The translations under genes were made by a program, and so were the position numbers. A DNA stretch of 49,932 nt from a bacterium. GTDB taxonomy: Bacteria > Bacillota > Clostridia > Lachnospirales > Lachnospiraceae. Shown piece by piece: positions 8,374 through 16,618 of this stretch; positions within the stretch are counted from its first letter, which is position 1, and every line of letters begins with the position of its first letter. Below the pieces are notes generated by a model that did not search any database, was not told the DNA's origin, and saw nothing but the letters and a program-made list of their open reading frames with translations. The stretch lies in assembly GCA_023663725.1 (NCBI GenBank), contig JAMPGX010000022.1, positions 1 to 49,932 of the forward strand, in the 5' to 3' direction.

Positions 8374-9609
8374 CTAACGACGAACCCATTTCCCCAAAAG
8401 CGTCTTTTTGTAGTGAGATAACTCCGTCAGCGCCTCCGGATGGTCGCCAGCCTTACGCAGATACTCCACTCCCTTGGGGATATCCACGGGCACGCCCAGT
8501 CCGTTGGCATAGATCATTCCTCTGAGATAGTCCGCCTCCCAGTAGGTCCAGTTCATCAGATTCAGCATCTGGAGAGCCAGCGCATAATCCTGCTTCGTTC
8601 CATAGCCATAGAAAAAGCATTGAGCCAGATAAAATACGCCCCATCTGCTCCCTTTATTATACCCCTGGTACAGATAATTGTATGCCTTCGCATAATCCTG
8701 CGCAACCCCTCTACCCTGCAAATAGGCTCTGCCCAGCATATCATACGCTCTGGTCACACCGAAAGGAATATCCTTCTCAAAGCATTGGACTGCATAGACC
8801 TCGTCCTTCTGTGTGCCAATGCCCTTATAATACATATTGCCCATATCGCTGTAAGCGCCCGGATGCCCTCCCTCGGCTGCCTGCCTGTACCAATACAGAG
8901 CCTCCTCGTTGCGACCAGCCTTCTCCAATTCATCGGCATAGATAGCCTGGTGAATCGGATAGCCGCGCTCTGCGCCCTTCTTCCAGATATCCCTGGCCTT
9001 TTCCGGCCTGGGCGCGATGATCCCCTCATCTCCCTGCGTATAGTATTGATTGAGATTGTTGGCGGCAAAATACATCCCGCCCTCAAACGCCTTCCAGAAC
9101 CAGTCCTCGCACTTCTCAATGTTTTCTTTCAGATAGGTCTTATATTCCGCCTGGCTGAAAAAGGAATTCTTATTTTTACCCTGAATGCGCACAAAATCCC
9201 ACCAGAAGTATGTATTGGCAACCGTATACTGACAGAAAGCCTCGCCGCCCTGCGCCAGCTCCAACACCTCATCGAAAGCCTCCTGCAAGTTGGCGAAGGG
9301 CATCTTTTCCTCCTGCTCCGGCCCCAGCTCCCCCATGCGCATTGACACCAGTACTCCCAGCGCGCTGCCCTGCTCCACAGACCTGTGCATCAGTTCGATC
9401 GCCCGATCGTCATCCTCGGGAAATCCATGGCCGACCCACACATATTGGTGCCCACAGTAACACCTGGCCAGAAGACAGGAGGCATCGCCATCCCCCTCCT
9501 CCGAAGCCCGTTCCAGCAGGGCGAAGGCCGCCTTGCCCCGACCGGTGCGTACATTGTAATAGATATCCTGAAGCGCCTGCTTCACCTCGTCTGATAATAC
9601 CTTTGCCAT
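8374..9609 (-). CDS. Sel1-repeat (TPR-like) protein
   Basis: A 411-residue protein built of helical Sel1-like repeats: GDASCLLARCY, GAYSDMGNMYYKGIGTQKDE, AYDMLGRAYLQGRGVAQDYAKA, GVFYLAQCFFYGYGTKQDYALA and LRGMIYANGLGVPVDI. Sel1 solenoids are protein-binding scaffolds common in signalling complexes. No signal peptide, so cytosolic. The ATG at 9609 has AAAGGAG about ten bases upstream; the GTG nine bases earlier is too close to it. It ends 13 bases before the TIR gene, so the two are co-expressed and the solenoid may bind the TIR protein or the small partners. It begins 45 bases after metA with no visible promoter between. Confidence 0.87.
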   Translation of the reverse strand: MAKVLSDEVKQALQDIYYNVRTGRGKAAFALLERASEEGDGDASCLLARCYCGHQYVWVGHGFPEDDDRAIELMHRSVEQGSALGVLVSMRMGELGPEQEEKMPFANLQEAFDEVLELAQGGEAFCQYTVANTYFWWDFVRIQGKNKNSFFSQAEYKTYLKENIEKCEDWFWKAFEGGMYFAANNLNQYYTQGDEGIIAPRPEKARDIWKKGAERGYPIHQAIYADELEKAGRNEEALYWYRQAAEGGHPGAYSDMGNMYYKGIGTQKDEVYAVQCFEKDIPFGVTRAYDMLGRAYLQGRGVAQDYAKAYNYLYQGYNKGSRWGVFYLAQCFFYGYGTKQDYALALQMLNLMNWTYWEADYLRGMIYANGLGVPVDIPKGVEYLRKAGDHPEALTELSHYKKTLLGKWVRR

Positions 9610-9654
9610 ATATATCACTCTCCTTTTATTCCCGTCTTCCCTTTGGGGTTCAGG

Positions 9655-10560
9655 TTACAGGTCGTAAGGCGTCACCTGGTAGACATAATAATTGAGCCAA
9701 TTGCTGTACAGATTGTTGCTGTGTGAGCGCCACTGTAGCAGAGGACGCTGGCTCGGATCGTCGTCCGGATAATAATTGTACGGCACCTGGATGGGCAGGC
9801 CCTTGTCCAGATCGCGGTGATACTCATTGTTCAGGGTATAGCGGTCATACTCCGGGTGGCCATTGACAAATATCTTCTTGCCACTCTCCGCGATGGCCAA
9901 AAATACACCCGCCTCCTTCCCCTCCGCCAGCACTGTCAGCTGCGGGCAGGCATGGATAGCCTCCGCCGGAGTCTCCGTATGACGGCTGTGAGGAGCCAGA
10001 AATATATCGTCAAAGCCCCGCACCAGTGGGATCTTCCGATTGGAAACCCGATGGGGATACACCCCAAAGAGCTTCTGGGGGAGCTTGCGCTTATTGATTC
10101 CGTAATAATGATAGAATCCGGCCTGCGCTCCCCAGCAGATATGCAGCGTGGAGGTCACATGGCTCTCCGCCCAGTCCATGATCTGACAGATTTCCTCCCA
10201 GTAGTCCACCTCCTCAAAAGTGATATCCTCCACCGGAGCTCCCGTGATGATCAACCCGTCGAATTTCCGCTCCCGCACCTCGTCCAGAGTGGTATAGAAC
10301 TTATTTAGATGATTGGCAGGCGTATTGATGGAAATATGGCTCTTCACATTCAGGAAAGTCACATCCACCTGCAGCGGCGTGTTGGACAGAGCCCGCAGAA
10401 GCTGTAGCTCCGTGTCCTGCTTCACCGGCATGATATTCAGAATCATGACCTGCAGCGGCCGGATGTCCTGGTGCATGGCCCGATTCTCATCCATTACAAA
10501 TATATTCTCATTCTCCAGTATCTCCTTAGCCGGGAGATCGCTCTGTGTCTTAATCGGCAT
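9655..10560 (-). CDS. metA: Homoserine O-acetyltransferase (MetA family)
   Basis: A 301-residue MetA enzyme that acylates homoserine for methionine synthesis in the cytosol. HICWGAQA contains catalytic Cys142, and NGHPEYD holds the His/Glu pair. The acyl-CoA choice in this family turns on residue 111: Gly in the E. coli succinyl enzyme, Glu in the Bacillus cereus acetyl enzyme. Here residue 111 is Glu (GAPVED), so acetyl-CoA is predicted despite the usual succinyltransferase label. GAGGAGAGGAG precedes the ATG at 10560. It lies after ligA and a long palindromic element; no SAM riboswitch was recognised upstream. Confidence 0.93.
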   Translation of the reverse strand: MPIKTQSDLPAKEILENENIFVMDENRAMHQDIRPLQVMILNIMPVKQDTELQLLRALSNTPLQVDVTFLNVKSHISINTPANHLNKFYTTLDEVRERKFDGLIITGAPVEDITFEEVDYWEEICQIMDWAESHVTSTLHICWGAQAGFYHYYGINKRKLPQKLFGVYPHRVSNRKIPLVRGFDDIFLAPHSRHTETPAEAIHACPQLTVLAEGKEAGVFLAIAESGKKIFVNGHPEYDRYTLNNEYHRDLDKGLPIQVPYNYYPDDDPSQRPLLQWRSHSNNLYSNWLNYYVYQVTPYDL

Positions 10561-10611
10561 AATGATCTACTCCTCTCCTCATCTCTGTTTCTTTCTAGCT
10601 GATCGCCGCCA

Positions 10612-10763
10612 GGACGCTGGCCAGCCGTATCCGGTCAGCGGGCCTTGAAAAACGTCAGCGCTTAACGAGGTATTGCCGGATTTATCCGGCACGAGTTTAG
10701 CGACTGTTACGTTTTTCACGGAGCGAGAGCGCCCCGCAGACCGGATACGGCTGGCCAGCGTCC
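10612..10763. repeat. Long palindromic intergenic element between ligA and metA
   Basis: Perfect 25-bp inverted arms (10612-10636 and 10739-10763, beginning GGACGCTGGCC) enclose further matched segments: GCGGG/CCCGC just inside, AAAAACGT (10648-10655) with ACGTTTTT (10709-10716), and a central GCCGGA-TTTA-TCCGGC hairpin. The whole could fold into one long cruciform or RNA hairpin. It fills most of the 237-base gap. No second copy was found in the window. Likely a dispersed palindromic repeat or a strong RNA structure; no ORF inside. Confidence 0.85.
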
Positions 10764-10797
10764 GTCCCGGTCTTAGCCCGATTAATGTGAATCATCC

Positions 10798-12783
10798 CTA
10801 CAGATATTTTGCCATAAAATCCTCTTCTGTCAAGATCGGTATCCCCAATTCCTTCGCCTTTTTGTTTTTGGAAGAATTGGAAGCGAAATCGTTGTTGACC
10901 AGACACTCCGTCTTGGAGGTGACGCTGCCCGTGACCTTGCCGCCCCGCTGCTCGATCACATCCTTGAGTTCATTGCGACTGCCAAAGTGATTCAGGCTCC
11001 CCGTGATGCAGAAGCCCTTGCCCGCCAGATTCTGCTCTGCGGCCACCTGCACTGTCTGGATGTGCAGCTCCTCCATCAGCTTCCGCAGCCGCCGCACATT
11101 CTCCTCATCCTGCATATACTCCACAAAGGCGGTGGCAATCACCTCGCCCACCCCCTCGATGGCGCTCAGCTCCTCCACGTCCGCCTGCAGCATCTGCTCC
11201 AGATCATAGTCAAAATGCCTGCACAGCATCTTGGCATTGGCCACGCCGATATTGGCGATTCCAAGGGCGTAGATCACCTGGGGCAGCGTGGCCTCCCGAG
11301 ACTTTTCTACGCCGGCCAGCAGATTCTGATAAGAACGCTCTCCAAAGCCCTCCATGGAGGTAATTTCCTCATGGTAGCGGTCCAAATGATAGAGGTCCGA
11401 AAACTCATGCAAAAATCCATGACTCAAAAACTTCTCCAGCGTGGCCTCCGACAATCCGTCTATATTCATGGCGTCCCTGCTGACAAAGAGGGTAAACGCC
11501 TTGATCTTCTTGGCGTCGCAGTCCTCGTTGGTGCAGTACAGGCTCTGGGCGTCCGCCACCTGACGAATCTCCGTCCTGCCGCCGCAGACAGGACAGACCT
11601 CAGGGATTTCCACCGTGTCGCTTCCCGTTAAATTCTCCGCAATCTGGGGAATAATCATATTGGCCTTGTAAACCGTGATCCTGTCTCCGATTCCCAGCTT
11701 CAATCCCCGCAGGATACTGATATTGTGTACCGAGGCTCTGCTCACCGTGGTGCCCTCCAGCTCCACCGGTTCAAAGATTGCCACAGGATTGATCAGTCCT
11801 GTCCGGCTGGGGCTCCACTCGATCTCCTTAAGCGTGGTCTCGCGAAGCTCATCCGCCCACTTGAAAGCGATGGAATGCCTGGGAAACTTGGCTGTTCGCC
11901 CCAAAGACTGCCCGTAGGCGATATCCTCAAAGGTCAGCACCAGACCGTCCGACGGAATCTCATAGCTCTCAACCCGCTGCGCGAAATCCTCGACAGCCTC
12001 CAGAATCGTGTCCTGTGTCACCGTCACTCTCTGCACCACCTCAAAGCCCTGTTGCTCCAAAAAATCAAATTGCGCCTCTCTGGAATTGGCAAAATCCATG
12101 CCCTCGGCCCGCACCAGATTAAACGCCACAAACCGCACTCTTCTCCGGGCAGTGATCTCGTTATTCAACTGGCGCACAGAGCCGCTGCACAGATTGCGGG
12201 GGTTCTTATATCGGGCATCCACATCCTCGATCTGACTGTTGATCTGCTCAAAGTCCGGATAGCTGATCACCGCTTCTCCCCGCAGTACCAGCTCTCCCGT
12301 AAACCTTATATTTAGTGGCAGGTTGATAAATGTCCTGGCATTGCCGGTAATCACCTCTCCCACCTCACCGTTTCCTCTGGTTACCGCTTTTGCAAGTTTT
12401 CCGTCGCGATAAGTGAGCACAATCGTCAATCCATCCAATTTCCAGCTGAGTATTGCAGGCTGTCCCTGCAGCCAGGAGCGCAGTTCCTCGCGATCCTTGG
12501 TCTTGTCCAGAGAAAGCATGGGCGTCTCATGAGCCTCCTTGGGAAGCTCATCCACGGCTTCGTATCCCACATGTTGTGTAGGACTTCCCGACAGGATAAT
12601 CCCTGTCTCCCGCTCCAACTGCTCCAGCTCGTCATAGAGTCTGTCATACTCATAATTGCTCATGATCTCCTGGTCCTGAGCATAGTAGGCTCTGGAAGCC
12701 CTGCCCAGAAGCTCTGTCAACTCCTTGATCCGATCCCGTTTTTCCATAGCCGTCTTAATCCTTTCTATATTATAGTTCCGCAT
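10798..12783 (-). CDS. ligA: NAD-dependent DNA ligase LigA
   Basis: A 661-residue ligase sealing nicks in replication and repair with NAD. Adenylation domain with Lys115 in WKLDGL; OB-fold region; four-cysteine zinc finger (CPVCGG...CTNEDC); helix-hairpin-helix region around GIANIGVANAKMLC and LSAIEGVGEVIA; C-terminal BRCT domain (GKGFCITGSLNHFGSR to the end). All usual parts are present at near-normal length. GGAGG lies four bases before the ATG at 12783. That start region is duplicated 117 bp upstream (see the repeat and small-ORF entries). rluF lies upstream on the same strand. Confidence 0.96.
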   Translation of the reverse strand: MRNYNIERIKTAMEKRDRIKELTELLGRASRAYYAQDQEIMSNYEYDRLYDELEQLERETGIILSGSPTQHVGYEAVDELPKEAHETPMLSLDKTKDREELRSWLQGQPAILSWKLDGLTIVLTYRDGKLAKAVTRGNGEVGEVITGNARTFINLPLNIRFTGELVLRGEAVISYPDFEQINSQIEDVDARYKNPRNLCSGSVRQLNNEITARRRVRFVAFNLVRAEGMDFANSREAQFDFLEQQGFEVVQRVTVTQDTILEAVEDFAQRVESYEIPSDGLVLTFEDIAYGQSLGRTAKFPRHSIAFKWADELRETTLKEIEWSPSRTGLINPVAIFEPVELEGTTVSRASVHNISILRGLKLGIGDRITVYKANMIIPQIAENLTGSDTVEIPEVCPVCGGRTEIRQVADAQSLYCTNEDCDAKKIKAFTLFVSRDAMNIDGLSEATLEKFLSHGFLHEFSDLYHLDRYHEEITSMEGFGERSYQNLLAGVEKSREATLPQVIYALGIANIGVANAKMLCRHFDYDLEQMLQADVEELSAIEGVGEVIATAFVEYMQDEENVRRLRKLMEELHIQTVQVAAEQNLAGKGFCITGSLNHFGSRNELKDVIEQRGGKVTGSVTSKTECLVNNDFASNSSKNKKAKELGIPILTEEDFMAKYL

Positions 12784-12933
12784 GTTTCCTCCAAGCACAC
12801 ACTCCGGTGATGCATGACTGGCCGCTTTCCAGCGTCCTGTCTTGCATCAGTGCGCTTTCCGGATACATGCTGTTTTTTATTGTTCCTCATAGTTCCGCAT
12901 GTTTCCTCCAAGCGCACACTCCGGTGATGCATG
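12772..12933. repeat. 45-bp direct repeat carrying the ligA ribosome site and start
   Basis: Copies at 12772-12816 and 12889-12933 differ at one base (12797 A versus 12914 G). Each contains, on the minus strand, GGAGG-AAAC-ATG-CGG-AAC-TAT, the start of ligA. The left copy is the functional start; the right one directly follows the rluF stop. It looks like a tandem duplication with 117-bp spacing whose spacer has diverged. Confidence 0.9.
12877..12900 (-). CDS. Seven-codon upstream ORF made by the duplicated ligA start
   Basis: The second copy of the ligA start gives an ORF reading Met-Arg-Asn-Tyr-Glu-Glu-Gln-stop, with the same GGAGG and four-base spacing as ligA. It shares the first four residues with LigA, then diverges where the repeat ends. 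It would be translated between rluF and ligA if they are co-transcribed. It may be a by-product of duplication or a small leader affecting ligA translation. Confidence 0.4.
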   Translation of the reverse strand: MRNYEEQ

Positions 12934-12937
12934 CTGC

Positions 12938-13663
12938 TTAGTCTCTGCTTCGCATGCTCCCCGCATCCCTGTAGAGCTGCTCCAGTTCCTGTCCTTGCAC
13001 CTCGCGGTATTCTCCTGGGCTCAGCGTACCCAACTCAATATTCATGATTCGAATGCGCTTAAGCTGCCGCACCTCATAGCCGCAAGCCTGGCACATTCGC
13101 CGAATCTGGCGGTTGAGTCCCTGCGTCAAAGTGATCTGGAATGTGAATTTTCCTGTCTGTCTGACCTGACAGGGCCTCGTGGTCTGCCTCAATTCCCGCA
13201 GATACACGCCCGCAGCCATTTTATCCAGAAGCTGCGCGGTTATCTCTCTGTCTACTTTGACTGTATACTCCTTTTCATGCCCATGAGCTCCCCGCATGAC
13301 GGCCTCGATCAAATCCCCATCATTGGTCAACAATAGCAGCCCCTCCGAATCCTTGTCCAGTCGTCCGGCGTAGGTGACCCGCACCGGATATTGCACATAA
13401 TCCCGAATTAGCTTCTCCGCATGACGATCCCGCTCCGTGCAAGTTACACCCACCGGCTTATAAAATGCCAGCACTACCTTCCGAGGCTTTCCCGAAAGCT
13501 GCTTTCCACCCACTGCTATTCTGTCCTGCTCCGTAACCCGACAGCCCATGGCCGCACTCCTGCCATTTACCGTGACCAGTCCCTGCTCGATAAGCCTGTC
13601 TGCCTCCCGTCGGGAGCATATACCACAATCCGCCAAGTATTTATTCAACCTAACCTTATCCAA
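12938..13663 (-). CDS. rluF: 23S rRNA pseudouridine synthase, RluF/RsuA family
   Basis: A 241-residue enzyme converting a specific uridine in 23S rRNA (position 2604 in E. coli RluF). An N-terminal S4 RNA-binding domain (VRLNKYLADCGICSRREADRLI) is followed by the catalytic domain with Asp103 in GRLDKDSEGLLLLTNDG. QGLNRQIRRMCQACGYEV near the C-terminus is typical of RluF over RluB or RsuA. The start is TTG at 13663, with AGAGGG just upstream. Upstream is rnhA, downstream ligA, all on one strand. Confidence 0.9.
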   Translation of the reverse strand: MDKVRLNKYLADCGICSRREADRLIEQGLVTVNGRSAAMGCRVTEQDRIAVGGKQLSGKPRKVVLAFYKPVGVTCTERDRHAEKLIRDYVQYPVRVTYAGRLDKDSEGLLLLTNDGDLIEAVMRGAHGHEKEYTVKVDREITAQLLDKMAAGVYLRELRQTTRPCQVRQTGKFTFQITLTQGLNRQIRRMCQACGYEVRQLKRIRIMNIELGTLSPGEYREVQGQELEQLYRDAGSMRSRD

Positions 13664-13745
13664 ACTGCCCTCTCTCCCAAATCATTCACATACATACTGC
13701 CTTCCGTCTGTATTTCGCTGACTGCGTCGGCTGTACACCGTCAGT

Positions 13746-14480
13746 TCACGCCCACGGTTCTCCCTCCTCCAGCAGCCACACCTCCGGTATCTCGTCCCTC
13801 TCCTCCAGCCCATCCTTGGCCAGACGGTCTGCCAACTCGTTGTAATATACATTGGTGTGAGCCTCCACCTTGGTGAAGCACATTTGAATACTTCCCATCC
13901 AGCGTCTCATGGCCGCCGCATATTTCTGGGTCAACTCCGTCTTGCTCTTCCATTCACCTGTAACCCATTTTTCTATGCCCGCATAGTCGTAGCGCAGCTC
14001 AATCCGCTGAAATCTGTTCTTGATGGCCCATCGAACGGCGAACATGGCTCCCAACATCTCTCCTGACACATTGCGGAGACTGGCCGTTTCAGGATTCACT
14101 CCACTGCCATTTTCTACATAGACAGTGTCATCCGGCAGGATAAACACACAGCCAAAGGCATATTTTCTGAGAGAATGCTCATAACTGCCATCCACATAGG
14201 CCACCAGCCCACCGCCTGAATCCCCCATGCCTCTGGGACGATTTTCCCTGTCGAGAAGCGCTCTCCTATTCACAGCCATCCTCTTATCTGCCCGTCTCTG
14301 AGCAGATGGCTCCGCCGTATATGCGGTTCCCTCCATATAGGACACAGCCTCCTCCATAGTCCTGAAGCTCTTGTATTCCGCAGCCGGATAGCCGTCCACG
14401 GCCTCTTGGCAGGCGTTCCAATTGTCCAGTATCCCGATAACTCTTCCTCTGCGCACCGCATATAATTTCTTTGCCGCCAT
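13746..14480 (-). CDS. rnhA: Ribonuclease H with N-terminal viroplasmin domain
   Basis: A 244-residue protein. Residues 1-50 are a viroplasmin-type hybrid-binding domain (KLYAVRRGRVIGILDNWNAC, YKSFRTMEEAVSYM). Residues ~92-230 are RNase HI, which cuts RNA in RNA-DNA hybrids. The acidic set is intact: Asp97 (AYVDGSY), Glu141 (SGEMLG), Asp165 (YDYAGIE) and Asp218 (ELADRLA), with His208. This two-domain form is common in Firmicutes. GGAGG lies five bases before the ATG at 14480. Confidence 0.93.
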   Translation of the reverse strand: MAAKKLYAVRRGRVIGILDNWNACQEAVDGYPAAEYKSFRTMEEAVSYMEGTAYTAEPSAQRRADKRMAVNRRALLDRENRPRGMGDSGGGLVAYVDGSYEHSLRKYAFGCVFILPDDTVYVENGSGVNPETASLRNVSGEMLGAMFAVRWAIKNRFQRIELRYDYAGIEKWVTGEWKSKTELTQKYAAAMRRWMGSIQMCFTKVEAHTNVYYNELADRLAKDGLEERDEIPEVWLLEEGEPWA

Positions 14481-14552
14481 CTCCGCCTCCGCTATCTGCC
14501 GCCGCTCTTATCCCATCTACACCAGCCGCCTCATCCCTATCCCAATGTGGCA

Positions 14553-14619
14553 CAGAGCCACTGCCCCGCAAGGCTGTGGCTCTGTATAGTATACTAGCAT
14601 ATTTTTGCCCACAGGACAA
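14553..14619 (-). promoter_or_regulatory. rnhA promoter and 5' leader hairpin
   Basis: TTGTCC (14614-14619) and TAGTAT (14591-14596) with a 17-base spacer form a minus-strand promoter. Starting at about the expected first transcribed base is a perfect 9-bp stem, CAGAGCCAC/GTGGCTCTG (14553-14561, 14575-14583), roughly 70 bases before the rnhA start. It may protect the mRNA 5' end or act as an operator. Confidence 0.55.
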
Positions 14620-14752
14620 TAAGCAATCACATATTGCACTCATTCATTCCAGAACATATCCCGCCAAAACCAGCAGAGACCCATGCCATCCGCACACATC
14701 TCTGTCGGCCGACATACAATAAACCAAGAAAAATGACAGGAAGTTCCCTATT

Positions 14753-15667
14753 ATGTATTTTTTCATCGGTTTTCTACTGCTGATCATCCTGTGTCTGGGA
14801 CTATGCTTCTGGCGCAGACACAGGGCCATCAAAAAAGTCTGCTGCATGTCATGTCATGACAAGCAGCAGCTTTTGGACACGATTCTGGAGCCATTCGGCT
14901 ATTATTATGTCTGCGACCAGGATCTGGTGTCCACGCGCAATGACGCCTGGCAGCGCGAGGCAGGCTATACAGCTCTCTTTGACAAGGCTGCGCTTGCTTT
15001 CCACATGGTGTTTGACGCATTGCCGGTCTATTTCGACTACTGCGGCAGGACCTGGCTCATCGAGCTATGGAAAGGCCAGTATGGTATTAACGCCGGCGCC
15101 GAAGTGGGCATCTATCATGCGGACGGCTTGCTGGAGCCTGACGAATACGACACCGCCCATTTTGAGGCTGCGGCCGACAACGAGCGGCTGCCCGTCACCT
15201 TTAGGCTCTTTCAGGACGAGAGTCTGCTCGCCGATATGTCTCGCACTACCTGGTGGCTCACCGCATTCCTGGTAGGTATGTTCGCAAGGCCTGAACGGTT
15301 ATCCATGGAGGTGACCATTGGATTTCCCTGCCAGGAGATGCAGCATCAATTCCTGACAGCTCTCGAACGCATCGGACAGGATAATAAATCTCTGCGGTAT
15401 TCCTGCTGCTGTCATGGCATGCAGGTGCATATCCGCTATACCTGCGGCTGTCCCACCTCGCCCATCTGTCCGGAGCGCATCTCCTGGTTTAGAAGGCTCC
15501 GGATTCGCTGGGCGCAATTCTGCAACCGCCTTTTCTGCTGGCTTTACCGCCGCGTCACCCGTCCCTTTGACTGCACGCTGGACCGGATTCTGTTTCTGTA
15601 TGAACTACTTCCCTTCGCTCTGCGCCGCATGTTCAAAAAGCCTGTTCACCGTCAGAGCAGAAGATAA
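14753..15667 (+). CDS. DUF4474 domain protein with N-terminal membrane anchor
   Basis: A 304-residue protein. Residues 2-20 form one membrane helix. The middle has the DUF4474 pattern: YYVCDQDLVSTRNDAWQREAGYTALFD, then YFDYCGRTWLIELWKGQYGI and GAEVGIYHAD. The C-terminal third is cysteine- and arginine-rich with a second aromatic stretch (NRLFCWLYRR). Function of DUF4474 is unknown; it is seen in Clostridia. AGGAAG precedes the ATG. It runs in the same direction as the phosphoesterase 37 bases downstream, so the two form an operon divergent from rnhA. Confidence 0.85.
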   Translation: MYFFIGFLLLIILCLGLCFWRRHRAIKKVCCMSCHDKQQLLDTILEPFGYYYVCDQDLVSTRNDAWQREAGYTALFDKAALAFHMVFDALPVYFDYCGRTWLIELWKGQYGINAGAEVGIYHADGLLEPDEYDTAHFEAAADNERLPVTFRLFQDESLLADMSRTTWWLTAFLVGMFARPERLSMEVTIGFPCQEMQHQFLTALERIGQDNKSLRYSCCCHGMQVHIRYTCGCPTSPICPERISWFRRLRIRWAQFCNRLFCWLYRRVTRPFDCTLDRILFLYELLPFALRRMFKKPVHRQSRR

Positions 15668-15704
15668 ACAATAATGCCGTATGCCAGAAAGGAGTTCCCC
15701 TGAT

Positions 15705-16601
15705 ATGAGTTGCTCATCCCGCTTAGACCACGCCTTCCAGAACGCCCCCATCCTACCGTTAGGCCCCTGCAGCCGCTATGTACTGATCAGCGACTGCCAC
15801 AGAGGAAACGGCACATGGGGAGATAATTTTCTCAAAAATCAAAACCTTTATTTTACCGCCCTGAAACACTATTATTCTCAGGGCTACACCTATATTGAAC
15901 TAGGCGATGGAGATGAGCTCTGGGAAAACAGACGCATGAGCCAGATCATAGAGATCCACAGCAATGTATTCTGGCTCCTCTCCCTGTTCTACCAGCAGGG
16001 ACGGCTCTATCTGCTGTACGGCAATCACGATATGGAGAAAAAAAGACCTGGTTATTCCGACCAGGTCTGCAATACTTATTTCTGCACAGCTTCCCAATGC
16101 CATCAACCCCTATTCCCCGGACTGACGTTTTACGAGGGGCTCATCCTGGAAGCCTGCAATCCCAGAGCGCGCCTCTATCTGACTCACGGGCATCAGGCTG
16201 ATCCGCTAAACTCCACCTTCTGGAAGCTTGCCCGCTTTCTGGTGCGGTATTTCTGGCAGCCTTTGGAACATTTCGGCGTGCTTGATCCCACCAGCGCCGC
16301 CAAGAACTACACGCACAAGGATCAAGTGGAACAACGTCTGGCCGACTATGCGCAGAGAACGGGACGCATCCTGATCAGCGGCCACACGCACCGCCCCAGA
16401 CTCAGCTCCGATACCTCCTATCTCAATACAGGCAGCTGTGTTCATCCCCGCTGCATCACCTGTATGGAGATTGTGGGAGAACAACTCAAGTTAGTCAAAT
16501 GGACCTGCGATACGAGAAGAGATAACACACTTTATGTCAGCAGAGAAGTGCTCGCTCAGACAACACTCTCCCAATTGCGCTCAGGAGCATATTCCCCATA
16601 G
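15705..16601 (+). CDS. Calcineurin-like metallophosphoesterase
   Basis: A 298-residue phosphoesterase with the dinuclear-metal motifs in order: ISDCHRG (Asp, His), ELGDGDELWE (GD motif), YGNHD (GNHD), THGHQ and SGHTHRP (GHTH). Overall shape recalls UDP-diacylglucosamine-pyrophosphatase-like enzymes, but the substrate cannot be told. The chosen ATG at 15705 has AAAGGAG about ten bases upstream; an in-frame ATG at 15681 lies before that site. Forms a two-gene plus-strand operon with the DUF4474 gene and converges on the next gene, 17 bases away. Confidence 0.85.
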   Translation: MSCSSRLDHAFQNAPILPLGPCSRYVLISDCHRGNGTWGDNFLKNQNLYFTALKHYYSQGYTYIELGDGDELWENRRMSQIIEIHSNVFWLLSLFYQQGRLYLLYGNHDMEKKRPGYSDQVCNTYFCTASQCHQPLFPGLTFYEGLILEACNPRARLYLTHGHQADPLNSTFWKLARFLVRYFWQPLEHFGVLDPTSAAKNYTHKDQVEQRLADYAQRTGRILISGHTHRPRLSSDTSYLNTGSCVHPRCITCMEIVGEQLKLVKWTCDTRRDNTLYVSREVLAQTTLSQLRSGAYSP

Positions 16602-16618
16602 GCGCTTAGGGAGCTATT

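Noticed and set aside
10561-10797. SAM riboswitch or T-box before metA
   Set aside because: No conserved riboswitch core or T-box could be recognised; the gap is filled by the palindromic element.
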